Of a stretch of 64,000 nucleotides of DNA, positions 17,545 through 25,575 are shown piece after piece. Below the pieces are notes generated by a model, which was not told where the DNA came from, did no database searches, and worked only from the letters and a program-made list of their open reading frames with translations. Both the position numbers and the translations under genes were made by a program. The DNA comes from Alysiella filiformis. Its GTDB lineage: Bacteria > Pseudomonadota > Gammaproteobacteria > Burkholderiales > Neisseriaceae. Location: NCBI RefSeq assembly GCF_014054525.1, contig NZ_CP059564.1:196357-260356 (forward strand), written 5' to 3'. Position 1 is the stretch's first letter. Each line of letters starts with the position of its first letter.

Positions 17545-18957
17545 ATGGACTACCTGCCCTTATTTTTCAATTTGCGCGACAAACCCGTTTTGGTGGTGGG
17601 GGGTGGCGATGTTGCCACGCGCAAAATCGCGCTGTTGCGTCAAGCCCAAGCGCGTGTTTTGGTGGTGGCACACACTTTGTGCGATGAAATTCAACAGCAG
17701 GTTCAAGAAAATCAACTCATTTGGCTTGCCAAAGAATTTGATGAAAATCAACTGGATAATGCCTATTTTACCATCGCCGCCACCAATGACCCCACGCTCA
17801 ATCAACGCATTTTTCAGGCAGCCAGCCAAAAAAATCGCCCCGTAAACAGCGTAGATGATTTGGCGCATTGCGACATGATTTTTCCGTCCATTATTGACCG
17901 CAGCCCCGTGCAAATTGCCATTTCCAGCTCGGGCGTGTCGCCTGTTTTGATTCGCTTGTTGCGCGAAAAACTGGAAAGCCTGTTGCCCCAACACATTTCC
18001 GTTATGGCACAAATCGCGCAAAAATGGCGAAATCCCGTTAAAAAACAACTGTCTCATATCACACAACGCCGTTATTTTTGGGAAAGCCTGTTCAATCACA
18101 CCGATTTTCAGCGTTTGTGCGAACAGCAACAAATTGAACAAGCCCATGATTTTGTTGAACAACATTTGCACCATCATCAACCCATTTCAGGCAGCGTTTC
18201 TTTGGTTGGGGCGGGTTCGGGCGATGCAGGTCTTTTAACAATCAAAGGCTTACAACGCATTCAAGAAGCCGATGTCGTTTTGTACGATGCCCTTGTTTCA
18301 CAAGATGTGTTGAATTTGGTTCGCCGCGATGCCGAGCAAATTTATGTGGGCAAACGCGCCAAACATCATCATTTAAAACAAAATGAAATCAATGATTTAA
18401 TGCTTAAACTGGCACAAGAAGGCAAGCGTGTGGTGCGGCTCAAAGGGGGCGACCCTTTTGTGTTTGGGCGCGGTGGCGAAGAATTAAGCGTTTTAAAACA
18501 AGCAGGTATTCCGTTTGACGTGGTGCCAGCCGTTACCGCCGCAACCTCAGCCACCGCCTACGCAGGTATCCCATTGACACACCGCGATTTTTCGCAATCG
18601 GTAACGCTGATTACAGGCTGCAACCAAGCCGAACAAACCCCCGAATCGTGGCGATTTTTGGCACAAGCCAACCAAACCATCGTTGTGTACATGGGTGCAA
18701 TGAAAGCCTTTGAATTACAAGAACAATTATTGCAACACGGCAAAAATCCCGACACGCCAGTCGCCATCATCAACAAAGGCACGCTGCCTGAACAAAGCGT
18801 TCACATTGGTACGCTTAAACATTTGTCTGAATTGGCAAAGTTGGCACAAAGCCCATCTTTGATGGTCATTGGCGAAACGGTGTCTTTGCACGAAGAATTG
18901 CGTTGGTTTGGCGAATACCGTTTGCCACAACGCGAACGGATTTTGCAGGCTGCCTGA
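17545..18957 (+). CDS. cysG: Siroheme synthase CysG (trifunctional)
   Basis: A 470-residue fusion enzyme making siroheme, the cofactor of sulfite reductase. The N-terminal half (1-205) is the precorrin-2 dehydrogenase/ferrochelatase with the NAD loop 'VVGGGDVATRKIALL' near residue 17 and 'TNDPTLN'. The C-terminal half (from 216) is uroporphyrinogen III methyltransferase: 'VGAGSGDAGLLTIKG', 'VRLKGGDPFVFGRGGEE', 'VTAATSATAYAGIPLTHRD'. It is intact and close to the 457-480 usual length. It heads the cys cluster, whose later genes include cysJ and cysI, the siroheme-dependent enzyme. Confidence 0.96.
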   Translation: MDYLPLFFNLRDKPVLVVGGGDVATRKIALLRQAQARVLVVAHTLCDEIQQQVQENQLIWLAKEFDENQLDNAYFTIAATNDPTLNQRIFQAASQKNRPVNSVDDLAHCDMIFPSIIDRSPVQIAISSSGVSPVLIRLLREKLESLLPQHISVMAQIAQKWRNPVKKQLSHITQRRYFWESLFNHTDFQRLCEQQQIEQAHDFVEQHLHHHQPISGSVSLVGAGSGDAGLLTIKGLQRIQEADVVLYDALVSQDVLNLVRRDAEQIYVGKRAKHHHLKQNEINDLMLKLAQEGKRVVRLKGGDPFVFGRGGEELSVLKQAGIPFDVVPAVTAATSATAYAGIPLTHRDFSQSVTLITGCNQAEQTPESWRFLAQANQTIVVYMGAMKAFELQEQLLQHGKNPDTPVAIINKGTLPEQSVHIGTLKHLSELAKLAQSPSLMVIGETVSLHEELRWFGEYRLPQRERILQAA

Positions 18958-18984
18958 AAGTCCTAGCGGACGGCAACCGTTTTC

Positions 18985-19053
18985 GTAGTCGGGCATTCAT
19001 GCCCGACACAATGCGCCGTGATTCATCATGTTGGGCATAAATGCCCGACCTAC
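18985..19053. repeat. GTAG-foot hairpin pair (TCGGGCAT type)
   Basis: GTAGTCGGGCATTCATGCCCGAC faces TTGGGCATAAATGCCCGACCTAC. Each arm is a GTAG foot plus a GGGCAT/ATGCCC hairpin. It lies between cysG and the cysH/cysN chimera. This is a fourth sequence type of the GTAG family in the window. Confidence 0.65.
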
Positions 19054-19081
19054 AAATCATCGTGAAACAAGAAAAAATAAT

Positions 19082-19915
19082 ATGGAAAACAATATCCTAC
19101 GCAAACCCAATTTATGGCAAATCCCCCACATTCCTGATGAAACCCTTTTCAGGCTGCCTGAAAAAATCGCCACGCTACAAAATCGCCTGAAACACATTTT
19201 TCAACATCATCAAAATGTTAAATTGGCAAACAGCTTGGCGGTGGAAGACACCGTAATTTTGCACGAACTGGCGCAAATGGGCGCAAATTGCGTGAGTTTT
19301 GTTTTGGAAACAGGCAAATTGAACGCGGAAACTTTGCGCCTTGCCCAAAAATTGCAAACGGATTATCCCAATATTCCATTTGAATTTTACTATCCAAATC
19401 AAAAGGATAGCGATGATTATGTGAAAAATTTTGGCGAATTTGCCTTTTACGAAAGCGTGGATTTACGCAAACGATGTTGTTTTATCCGCAAAATTGAACC
19501 GCTCAATCGCGCATTACAAGGCGCAAACGCTTGGCTTACTGGGCAAAGGCGCGAACAATCCATTACACGCCAAGAGCTTGATTTTCAGGCAGCTTTGTGT
19601 TGGTTTGACGATACGCCGCTCAATCCTGCACGAAAATATTGGCTCAAACACGGCACGCAGACGGTCGCGGCAAAAATCAAGCAAATTGAATATGTGTGGG
19701 ACGTGCAAACTTTAAGCCGCGCCCAGTCAGCAGATACTTTAAAAATCAATGATATTGCGCGTGTCAGCATTGCCACGCAACAGCCGATTTGTGCCACCAC
19801 TTACGCAGAAAATCAGGCAACTGGCGCGTTTATTTTGATTGATGAAGCGACAAATCACACGGTGGCGGCAGGCATGATTTCGGGGGAAGATGTGTTGGAT
19901 ACGTTTGAAATTTAA
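19082..19915 (+). CDS. In-frame chimera: CysH N-terminus fused to CysN C-terminus
   Basis: Residues 1-166 match (phospho)adenylyl-sulfate reductase CysH: 'SLAVEDTVILHEL' (51-63), 'FVLETGKLNAET', 'RKRCCFIRKIEPLNRAL' with the cluster-type Cys132-Cys133, and 'WLTGQRREQSITR'. From residue 172 the sequence is the end of CysN, the GTPase subunit of sulfate adenylyltransferase: 'CWFDDTPLNPARKYWLKHG', 'NDIARVSIATQQP', 'ATGAFILIDEATNHTVAAGM'. The join (DFQAA, 19580-19594) is encoded by a DUS-like TTTTCAGGCAGC. The CysH C-terminus with its second Cys pair and the catalytic ECGLH is absent, as are the CysN GTPase domains and cysD. I infer a deletion between cysH and cysN; the product is unlikely to work as either enzyme. 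The start has a suitable position after an AAGAAAAAATA stretch. Confidence 0.88.
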   Translation: MENNILRKPNLWQIPHIPDETLFRLPEKIATLQNRLKHIFQHHQNVKLANSLAVEDTVILHELAQMGANCVSFVLETGKLNAETLRLAQKLQTDYPNIPFEFYYPNQKDSDDYVKNFGEFAFYESVDLRKRCCFIRKIEPLNRALQGANAWLTGQRREQSITRQELDFQAALCWFDDTPLNPARKYWLKHGTQTVAAKIKQIEYVWDVQTLSRAQSADTLKINDIARVSIATQQPICATTYAENQATGAFILIDEATNHTVAAGMISGEDVLDTFEI

Positions 19916-19922
19916 GGAAAAT

Positions 19923-19984
19923 GTAGGGTGCAACTTGTTGCACCAACTTCAAATTGGTTTACGGTGCAACAAGTTGCACCCTAC
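19923..19984. repeat. GTAG-foot hairpin pair (GGTGCAAC type), stand-alone
   Basis: GTAGGGTGCAACTTGTTGCACC faces its complement ending CCCTAC, with about 18 bases between. It is the same module that is nested inside the composite elements at 10605-10672 and 51885-51952, here on its own. Confidence 0.65.
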
Positions 19985-19987
19985 ATT

Positions 19988-20389
19988 TCACACGTTTTCA
20001 AATGCTCTTAAAAAATCTTCTGGATTTTGTTCAAAACGAATGTGTCCTTCTGATTTTAAAGATTTTTTTGTGCCTTGAAAGGCTGGCAGAATATAGCCCC
20101 ACTTGGCACGTTTGGAAAAATAGACCACATAATCAATCGGTGTAGGCGCATTTTTCCATTTGTTTTCCACTTTAATGTTGTCATCAGGCGTGTCTAAACA
20201 TTTGACTTGAATGCGATAAAGTTTTATACCATCGCTGACTTGAACATCGGTTTTTGAACCCAAATCAACGCCGGGTTTACTGGCTTCCCAGCCGCCATTC
20301 AATAACCAAGCAAGGAGCATATATTCAAAACTGTGATTTTGGTAATGAGATAAAGTGTTTTCGTGTAATGGTGTTTTGCGAATAGGCAT
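19988..20389 (-). CDS. PD-(D/E)XK nuclease-like protein
   Basis: A 133-residue protein whose layout fits the PD-(D/E)XK nuclease fold: Glu22 in an N-terminal helix ('SFEYMLLAWLLNGGWEASKP'), Asp48 ('GSKTDVQV'), and Gln61-Val-Lys63 in the next strand ('LYRIQVKC'). This resembles the group-I-intron-associated PDDEXK family. The substrate is unknown and activity is inferred only. I start at the ATG preceded by GAGG at a seven-base spacing. It is on the opposite strand inside the cys cluster, exactly where cysD and most of cysN would be expected, so it may be part of what replaced them. Confidence 0.65.
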   Translation of the reverse strand: MPIRKTPLHENTLSHYQNHSFEYMLLAWLLNGGWEASKPGVDLGSKTDVQVSDGIKLYRIQVKCLDTPDDNIKVENKWKNAPTPIDYVVYFSKRAKWGYILPAFQGTKKSLKSEGHIRFEQNPEDFLRAFENV

Positions 20390-20401
20390 AATCAACCTCA
20401 A

Positions 20402-20700
20402 TTAAGAGTTTGTTACACCATATTCAGCTTTGGCTGAATGAATATGGATACTGCATGGAAATGCCCTGAACACAGTTGTAGCCCAAATGTTCAAGACCGT
20501 TAGTAACCTGATTGGTTCATACTCCAATTTTACTAGGAAACCAAACCCTTATTGTCCCTGCATGGCGCAATAATACAATATTTGTAAAATCGGCAGTCAT
20601 TGTGACTGAAACGGTTGATGAAAATGGAAATTTTAATTTTCAGTATTTTGTTTGTCAATTTTATTTTGTTGAATTTTTATTATAGATAAAAAAATCAAAG
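20402..20700. other. Gene-free stretch with orphan sequence
   Basis: About 300 bases without a full gene. A hairpin (ATTCAGC-TTTG-GCTGAAT, 20422-20439, extendable) sits near the left side. On the minus strand a roughly 30-codon open segment with no start (ending '...QYPYSFSQS') lies across 20430-20525 and could be the tail of a decayed gene. The right part is AT-rich and probably carries the cysJ promoter. No repeat family or tRNA was recognised. Confidence 0.35.
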
Positions 20701-20707
20701 GAATACC

Positions 20708-22462
20708 ATGAACCCCATTCCAAATGAACTCACGCCCCACCTTGCCGCGCTCACGCCTGTTCAGTTGGCGTGGCTGTCGGGCTATTGCTGGGCAAAAGCC
20801 AATGGCGAAACGCACCCCGACACGCTTTCAGGCAGCCTGAATATGACATCAAGTGCAAACGCCGAATCTTTAAATATTCACATTGTTTCCGCATCGCAAA
20901 CGGGCAATGCGCGTGGCGTTGCCCAACAATTAAGCGAAAAATTGACCGCTTTGGGTGTGGCGCATCAACACAGCCACGCGGCGGATTTCAAGCCCAAGTC
21001 TTTGGCAGAAAACGACATTGTTTTGCTGATTACGTCCACACAAGGCGAGGGCGAACCGCCCGAAGAAGCCGTAAGTTTGCACAAATTCTTGCACGGCAAA
21101 AAAGCCCCCAAATTGAATGAATTGCGTTTTGCTGTTTTGGGTTTGGGCGACAGTTCTTATCCGAAATTCTGCGGTGCTGCGCGTGAATTTGACGCGAAAT
21201 TGGCGGATTTGGGCGCAAGCCGTTTGATGAATTTGACGGAATGCGATTTGGATTTTCAGGCTGCCGCGCAAAATTGGGTTGAACAAATCGGTTTGCAAAT
21301 CAAAGTATTGGCAAATTCACAAAATCAAAATGCCAGCCAAAATCTTTCAGGCAGCCTGAATGCGAGTTCCTCGCCCGAAAATGCGTTTTCCAAAGAAAAA
21401 CCGTTTGCCGCCACGCTTTTAACGCGCCAAAAAATCACAGGGCGCGGTTCGGACAAAGATGTGCGCCACATTGAATTGGATTTGTCGGGTTCGGGCATGA
21501 CTTATCAAGTTGGCGATGCCTTGGGCGTTTGGTTCAGCAATGATGTTGATTTGGTTGATGAAATTTTGAATGCGGTGGGTTTGGCAGACGATGAAAATCT
21601 GCGCGACCAACTGGTTCACAAAATGGAAATCACGCAAAACACGCCCCAATTTGTGAAAAATTATGCGGCAATCGCCCAAAATGCTGATTTAAATCAAGTG
21701 ATTGGCGATGATGTCAATGCTTTTGTGCAAGCCAATCCGATTGTGGGGATTGTGCAAAAATATCCGACAAAATTGTCGTCAGAACAATTACTTGGCTTGT
21801 TGCGACCGATTGCGCCGCGCTTGTATTCCATTTCGTCCGCGCAAGACGAGGTGGGCGAGGAGGTGCATTTGACGGTGGGTGCGTTGCGTTACGAACACGA
21901 TGGCAAAATCCGCGAGGGTGGCGCATCCAGTTTTTTGGCGAGACGTGCCGCAGAAGATGGACAAATTCATGTTTTTGTGGAACAAAATCCGCATTTCAGG
22001 CTGCCCGAAAATCCTGCCACGCCCATTATCATGATTGGTGCTGGCACGGGCATTGCGCCATTTCGCGCCTTTGTGCAACAGCGTGCTGCCAGCGAAGCAA
22101 CTGGCGAAAATTGGTTGATTTTTGGCAATCCACACGCCAGCGAAGATTTCTTGTACCAAACCGAGTGGCAACAATTTGCCAAAGACGGCTATTTGCACCG
22201 ATACCATTTTGCGTGGTCGCGCGACCAAGCGGAAAAAATCTATGTGCAAGATAAGATTAGGGAAAATGCCCAATTATTCTGGCAATGGTTGCAAAATGGC
22301 GCACACGTTTATGTGTGTGGCGATGCCAGCAAAATGGCAAAAGACGTGGAACGCGCTTTAATTGATGTGATTGAATCACAAGGGAAAATGTCGCGCGATG
22401 ACGCGGAAGAGTGGCTGGACGAATTGCGCCAGAATAAGCGGTATCAGCGTGATGTGTATTGA
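20708..22462 (+). CDS. cysJ: Sulfite reductase flavoprotein subunit CysJ
   Basis: A 584-residue diflavin reductase that passes electrons from NADPH through FAD and FMN to CysI. The flavodoxin domain follows a 55-residue N-terminal segment ('IVSASQTGNARGVAQQL' near 60, 'STQGEGEPPEEA', 'LGLGDSSYPKFCGAAREFD'). The FAD domain has 'PRLYSISSA' and 'GGASSFLA'. The NADPH domain has 'MIGAGTGIAPFRAFVQQR', 'YVCGDASKMAKDVE' and the C-terminal 'RYQRDVY'. Two linkers contain DUS-encoded peptides ('SGSLNMTSS', 'LSGSLNASSS'), and a third, 'FRLPEN', lies within the reductase domain. Complete and apparently functional. The ribosome site is AAAGGAAT. A strong hairpin terminator follows, so cysI 4.8 kb away must have its own promoter. 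Confidence 0.95.
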   Translation: MNPIPNELTPHLAALTPVQLAWLSGYCWAKANGETHPDTLSGSLNMTSSANAESLNIHIVSASQTGNARGVAQQLSEKLTALGVAHQHSHAADFKPKSLAENDIVLLITSTQGEGEPPEEAVSLHKFLHGKKAPKLNELRFAVLGLGDSSYPKFCGAAREFDAKLADLGASRLMNLTECDLDFQAAAQNWVEQIGLQIKVLANSQNQNASQNLSGSLNASSSPENAFSKEKPFAATLLTRQKITGRGSDKDVRHIELDLSGSGMTYQVGDALGVWFSNDVDLVDEILNAVGLADDENLRDQLVHKMEITQNTPQFVKNYAAIAQNADLNQVIGDDVNAFVQANPIVGIVQKYPTKLSSEQLLGLLRPIAPRLYSISSAQDEVGEEVHLTVGALRYEHDGKIREGGASSFLARRAAEDGQIHVFVEQNPHFRLPENPATPIIMIGAGTGIAPFRAFVQQRAASEATGENWLIFGNPHASEDFLYQTEWQQFAKDGYLHRYHFAWSRDQAEKIYVQDKIRENAQLFWQWLQNGAHVYVCGDASKMAKDVERALIDVIESQGKMSRDDAEEWLDELRQNKRYQRDVY

Positions 22463-22470
22463 TTAACATA

Positions 22471-22509
22471 AAAACAGGGTAAAGTTTAGGCTTTATCCTG
22501 TTTTTCTTT
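22471..22509 (+). terminator. cysJ terminator
   Basis: Stem AAAACAGGGTAAAG (22471-22484) with CTTTATCCTGTTTT (22491-22504), one G-T pair, six-base loop and a run of T. A convincing intrinsic terminator after cysJ. Confidence 0.8.
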
Positions 22510-22520
22510 GGTTTTTCGGT

Positions 22521-22526
22521 TATAAT
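22521..22526 (+). promoter_or_regulatory. -10 box of the ATPase/TOPRIM gene pair
   Basis: TATAAT lies 37 bases before the ATPase ATG and just after the cysJ terminator. No good -35 is visible at 17 bases. It suggests the pair is an independent transcription unit. Confidence 0.4.
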
Positions 22527-22562
22527 CATTTTGTCTTTATTCCAGAATTTGGATTTTATATT

Positions 22563-23753
22563 ATGATTATTACCCGTTTAAAAATTGACAATCTTTATGG
22601 ATTTCAAGATTTTGAGTTGGATTTGACTTATCCACGCAAACAGCCACAATCGTTTGTGGATTATGAATATTTGGAAGATGTACCGAGCTTTAAATTTAAG
22701 CGCGTGTGTATTTTAATGGGGACAAATGCGAGTGGAAAAACTTCGTTGGGAAAAGTGATTTGGGGTATTCAAACCTATATCAATAGAAATTTATCTAGAT
22801 TGCCAATACAACTCTATGAAGCTATTTGTGATAAGAGAAAATCAGCTCAAATTGAAATAGAATTTGTGATTCCTGATTTAAATATTTTTCAATACATTTT
22901 TATTGAATTTAAGGAACAAGAAATCACTAATAAAAAAGAATATCAAATTAAATTACTGCCTAATGATACCAATTTGACAGTACAAAAACGACTAAAGCAA
23001 AAAAAATCCGAACCAATTGATTTAAACAATTCTTCAAATGATATATTATCGCTTTTAAACCAAACTCAAATGACTAAAACATTTACTGCTCCTTTTTCTT
23101 ATAAATTTGTAAAAAATGATAATAATCGTTTCCAATTAGGGAGTACATTAAACAGTAATAATTTAAATAAATTACTACCCATTTTACAAACATTTGATAC
23201 TACAATTGTAGATGTTAGTCCACTAATAACGGAAAAAAAAGATGGGGAGAGCATTTTTGAGGGCTATACTGTTTTCTTTGAAAATGGTGATACAGTTAAA
23301 GTAACTGATGATGGAGAAACATTTACTGAAAGAGAAAAAAATCGCTTTTCTAAAGGGACTTATGATGTATTAAGTGTTGCGGATTTTATTTTGCGAATTT
23401 TAAAAAATGTGAATACTTCCAGCAGTGCAACTTATTTCCTAGACGAGAAACTCGCGTCCAGCCATTCCGAATTGGAAATGACAATTTTGAATTTGATTAT
23501 TCAAAAACTCAATAAACATTCGCAATTTTTCTATACCACGCACAATTATGATGTGCTGGATTTGAATTTGCCCGCACACAGTTTTGTGTTTTTACATAAG
23601 GAAAATGGTTATTGCCAAGCCGAGCAGCCTGAAAAATTGGGTTTCTCAAAAAATGATAGAAAATTAAAAGGTTATGTTCGCAATAATTATTTCCGTACTG
23701 TGCCATCTACGCATTTGTTGGATGAATTGATGTGGGGGGAAGATGATGAATAA
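22563..23753 (+). CDS. AAA-family (AAA15/OLD-like) ATPase, putative defence
   Basis: A 396-residue ABC-type AAA ATPase. It begins with the family's 'LKIDNLYGFQDFELDL' strand, then Walker A 'GTNASGKTS' at residues 53-61. The Walker B region 'ATYFLDEKLASSHSE' is near 288, followed by the H-loop-like 'FFYTTHNYDVL'. There is no long coiled coil. This is the plan of ATPases paired with nucleases in two-gene phage-defence systems such as AbiL, PARIS or RloA/RloB. The next gene overlaps its end by 11 bases and encodes a TOPRIM-like protein, supporting that reading. The middle of the gene is very AT-rich and DUS-free while the 3' end looks like host DNA, indicating acquisition and mosaicism. Activity against phage is an inference. 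Confidence 0.7.
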   Translation: MIITRLKIDNLYGFQDFELDLTYPRKQPQSFVDYEYLEDVPSFKFKRVCILMGTNASGKTSLGKVIWGIQTYINRNLSRLPIQLYEAICDKRKSAQIEIEFVIPDLNIFQYIFIEFKEQEITNKKEYQIKLLPNDTNLTVQKRLKQKKSEPIDLNNSSNDILSLLNQTQMTKTFTAPFSYKFVKNDNNRFQLGSTLNSNNLNKLLPILQTFDTTIVDVSPLITEKKDGESIFEGYTVFFENGDTVKVTDDGETFTEREKNRFSKGTYDVLSVADFILRILKNVNTSSSATYFLDEKLASSHSELEMTILNLIIQKLNKHSQFFYTTHNYDVLDLNLPAHSFVFLHKENGYCQAEQPEKLGFSKNDRKLKGYVRNNYFRTVPSTHLLDELMWGEDDE

Positions 23754-24276
23754 AGTGAAAAATCCACCTAAAATCACGGTTTTGGTAGAAGGAGAAAACG
23801 AGTTAAATTTTTGGCGAAAAATGGGATTTTTGGGTAGAGCAAAAATTTTCAATTTATGGCAAGCCAAAGCCAATACCATGAGTGGTTTATTGCGTGGCAT
23901 TCAACAAGATGAACAAATCATCATTATTGCTGATACTGATGTTTTAAATGAACAAAATCGCTTTATTGCCAATGTGTTACAAATCAAAAAACATTGCAAA
24001 TTGAAACCACATATTATTTGGCAAATCCAAAATTTTGAAGATGAATTGTGTTTCAGTTGTGGTTGCCGTCCAGCGCAATTATTTCAGCATTTTGATGCAG
24101 TTAATGCAGATGAATTTAAAAATAAATTCAATAAAGTCAATCAACTGGAAAATAAATTGACAGCCTGTAATCATGATAGAGACAAAATGTGGATGCGAAG
24201 TGGTAGCCAATTCAGTTTAAATTCGTCTGATTTAAATGATTTTATTCAGAATAATTTAGTTTTGCACAGACGTTAG
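23743..24276 (+). CDS. TOPRIM/RloB-like protein, partner of the ATPase
   Basis: A 177-residue protein with a TOPRIM-like pattern: 'ITVLVEGENELNFW' with Glu16/Glu18 on the first strand, then 'IIIIADTDV' with Asp64 and Asp66, then 'NFEDELCFSCG', which recalls the 'FElW' segment of RloB proteins. Such proteins are candidate metal-dependent nucleases in abortive-infection systems. The start overlaps the ATPase stop; ATG codons at 23743 and 23746 are both possible after a GGGGGGAAG site. AT-rich like the ATPase. It could belong to the AbiLii/RloB or AriB groups or to an undescribed one; I cannot tell by eye. Confidence 0.6.
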   Translation: MMNKVKNPPKITVLVEGENELNFWRKMGFLGRAKIFNLWQAKANTMSGLLRGIQQDEQIIIIADTDVLNEQNRFIANVLQIKKHCKLKPHIIWQIQNFEDELCFSCGCRPAQLFQHFDAVNADEFKNKFNKVNQLENKLTACNHDRDKMWMRSGSQFSLNSSDLNDFIQNNLVLHRR

Positions 24277-24298
24277 TGTTTTCAGGCAGCCTGAAAAT

Positions 24299-24340
24299 AA
24301 AAAAACACCGTTTAAAATCAAAATTTAAACGGTGTTTTTT
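24299..24340. terminator. Bidirectional terminator
   Basis: Stem ACACCGTTTAAA (24305-24316) with TTTAAACGGTGT (24324-24335), flanked by an A-run on the left and a T-run on the right. It separates the convergent TOPRIM-like and Old Yellow Enzyme genes and would stop both. Confidence 0.85.
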
Positions 24341-24342
24341 GA

Positions 24343-25554
24343 TTAACTTCGCCCCGTAGAAAGCCCAGCCTTCCCATTCGCCACAATCGTGTTGAACAAC
24401 ACTTTCCAAGCCGACAATTTGGGATTGGGCGATTTACCTTCGCCAATCAAACGCATTTGAGCCATATACCAATCCATTTCCAAAACCGCTCCCACTTTTT
24501 TATCAAGCGGTGTCAAGCCTGTTTTAATGCGGTTGGTGGTCAGCGTTTGGTATGTGCCATTTTGGATTTGATTGGGCAAATCAGGGATTAAGGCAAGCGG
24601 ACGAGCAATGCCGATTAAATCTAAATTGCCACTTTTTAAAGCATCATTCATTGCCATTTCACTTCTAAATCCACCTGTGATGATGAGCGGAACTTGGCTG
24701 ATTTTTCGGGATTTTTCGGCATAATCTAGGAAAAATGCTTCCCTTTGACGGGTGCTGGATTTTTCAGCCAGCATAGCAGGGCTTTCGTAGTTTCCACCAG
24801 AAATTTCAATAAAATCAATGCCCAATTCCGACAGTTTGGCAACAACGGCAAGACTGTCATTTTCATCAAAACCGCCTTTTTGAAAATCGGCTGAATTTAA
24901 TTTCACGCCCACCAAAAAATCAGGACGGACATTTTCACGAATGCCTTGATAAATTTTTAATAAAAAATTCATTCGGTTAGCCAAACTTCCGCCCCAATCA
25001 TCGTTTCGCTGATTGTGGTGTGGCGACAAAAATTGGCTGATTAAATAACCGTGCGCAGCGTGAATTTGCACACCACTAAATCCAGCTTGTTCAGCAATTT
25101 TGGCGGTTGTGATAAATTCGCCAATAATTTTTTCAATTTCAACCGCTTGCAAGGCTCTTGGCGGATTGATAAAACCGTCCATTCCCACCAGTGGCACGGC
25201 ACTTGGGGCGACAGGTTCACGATTGACCGCTTTGGGCGATTGTTTGCCTGCGTGGTTGATTTGCATAATCATCAATGTGTTGGCGGTTTTGCCAGCATCT
25301 GCCCACGCTTTGAGCATAGCAAGCGAGCGGTCGTCCGACACCACGACATCGCCCACCGAACCTTTGCCGTTTGGCGACACCATCACATTGCCCGTAACCA
25401 GCACGCCCGCCCCGCCCAATGCCCAAGTGCGGTACAAATTGACAAGGGCTTGGGTCGGCTGATTGTCTATGGCAAGCTGTTCTTCCATTGCGGATTTGAA
25501 AAAGCGGTTTTTGGTGGTGGTGCCGTTGGGGAAAGTGAAAAGTTGGAATAGCAT
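24343..25554 (-). CDS. NADH:flavin oxidoreductase, Old Yellow Enzyme family
   Basis: A 403-residue FMN-dependent ene-reductase-like enzyme. 'LVTGNVMVSP', 'MIMQINHAGKQSP', 'GVQIHAAHGYLISQFLSPHHNQRNDDWGG' (FMN/substrate histidine region) and 'IITGGFRSEMAM....DLIGIARPL' (phosphate site) are the subfamily's motifs. It reduces activated C=C bonds or quinone-like or nitro compounds; the real substrate is unknown. It is a single gene behind a perfect operator-like palindrome (25576-25599), and an ArsR-type gene with a similar site lies close by, so the regulator probably controls it. Confidence 0.88.
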   Translation of the reverse strand: MLFQLFTFPNGTTTKNRFFKSAMEEQLAIDNQPTQALVNLYRTWALGGAGVLVTGNVMVSPNGKGSVGDVVVSDDRSLAMLKAWADAGKTANTLMIMQINHAGKQSPKAVNREPVAPSAVPLVGMDGFINPPRALQAVEIEKIIGEFITTAKIAEQAGFSGVQIHAAHGYLISQFLSPHHNQRNDDWGGSLANRMNFLLKIYQGIRENVRPDFLVGVKLNSADFQKGGFDENDSLAVVAKLSELGIDFIEISGGNYESPAMLAEKSSTRQREAFFLDYAEKSRKISQVPLIITGGFRSEMAMNDALKSGNLDLIGIARPLALIPDLPNQIQNGTYQTLTTNRIKTGLTPLDKKVGAVLEMDWYMAQMRLIGEGKSPNPKLSAWKVLFNTIVANGKAGLSTGRS

Positions 25555-25575
25555 AAGAATGCCTCTTTTAAGTTT

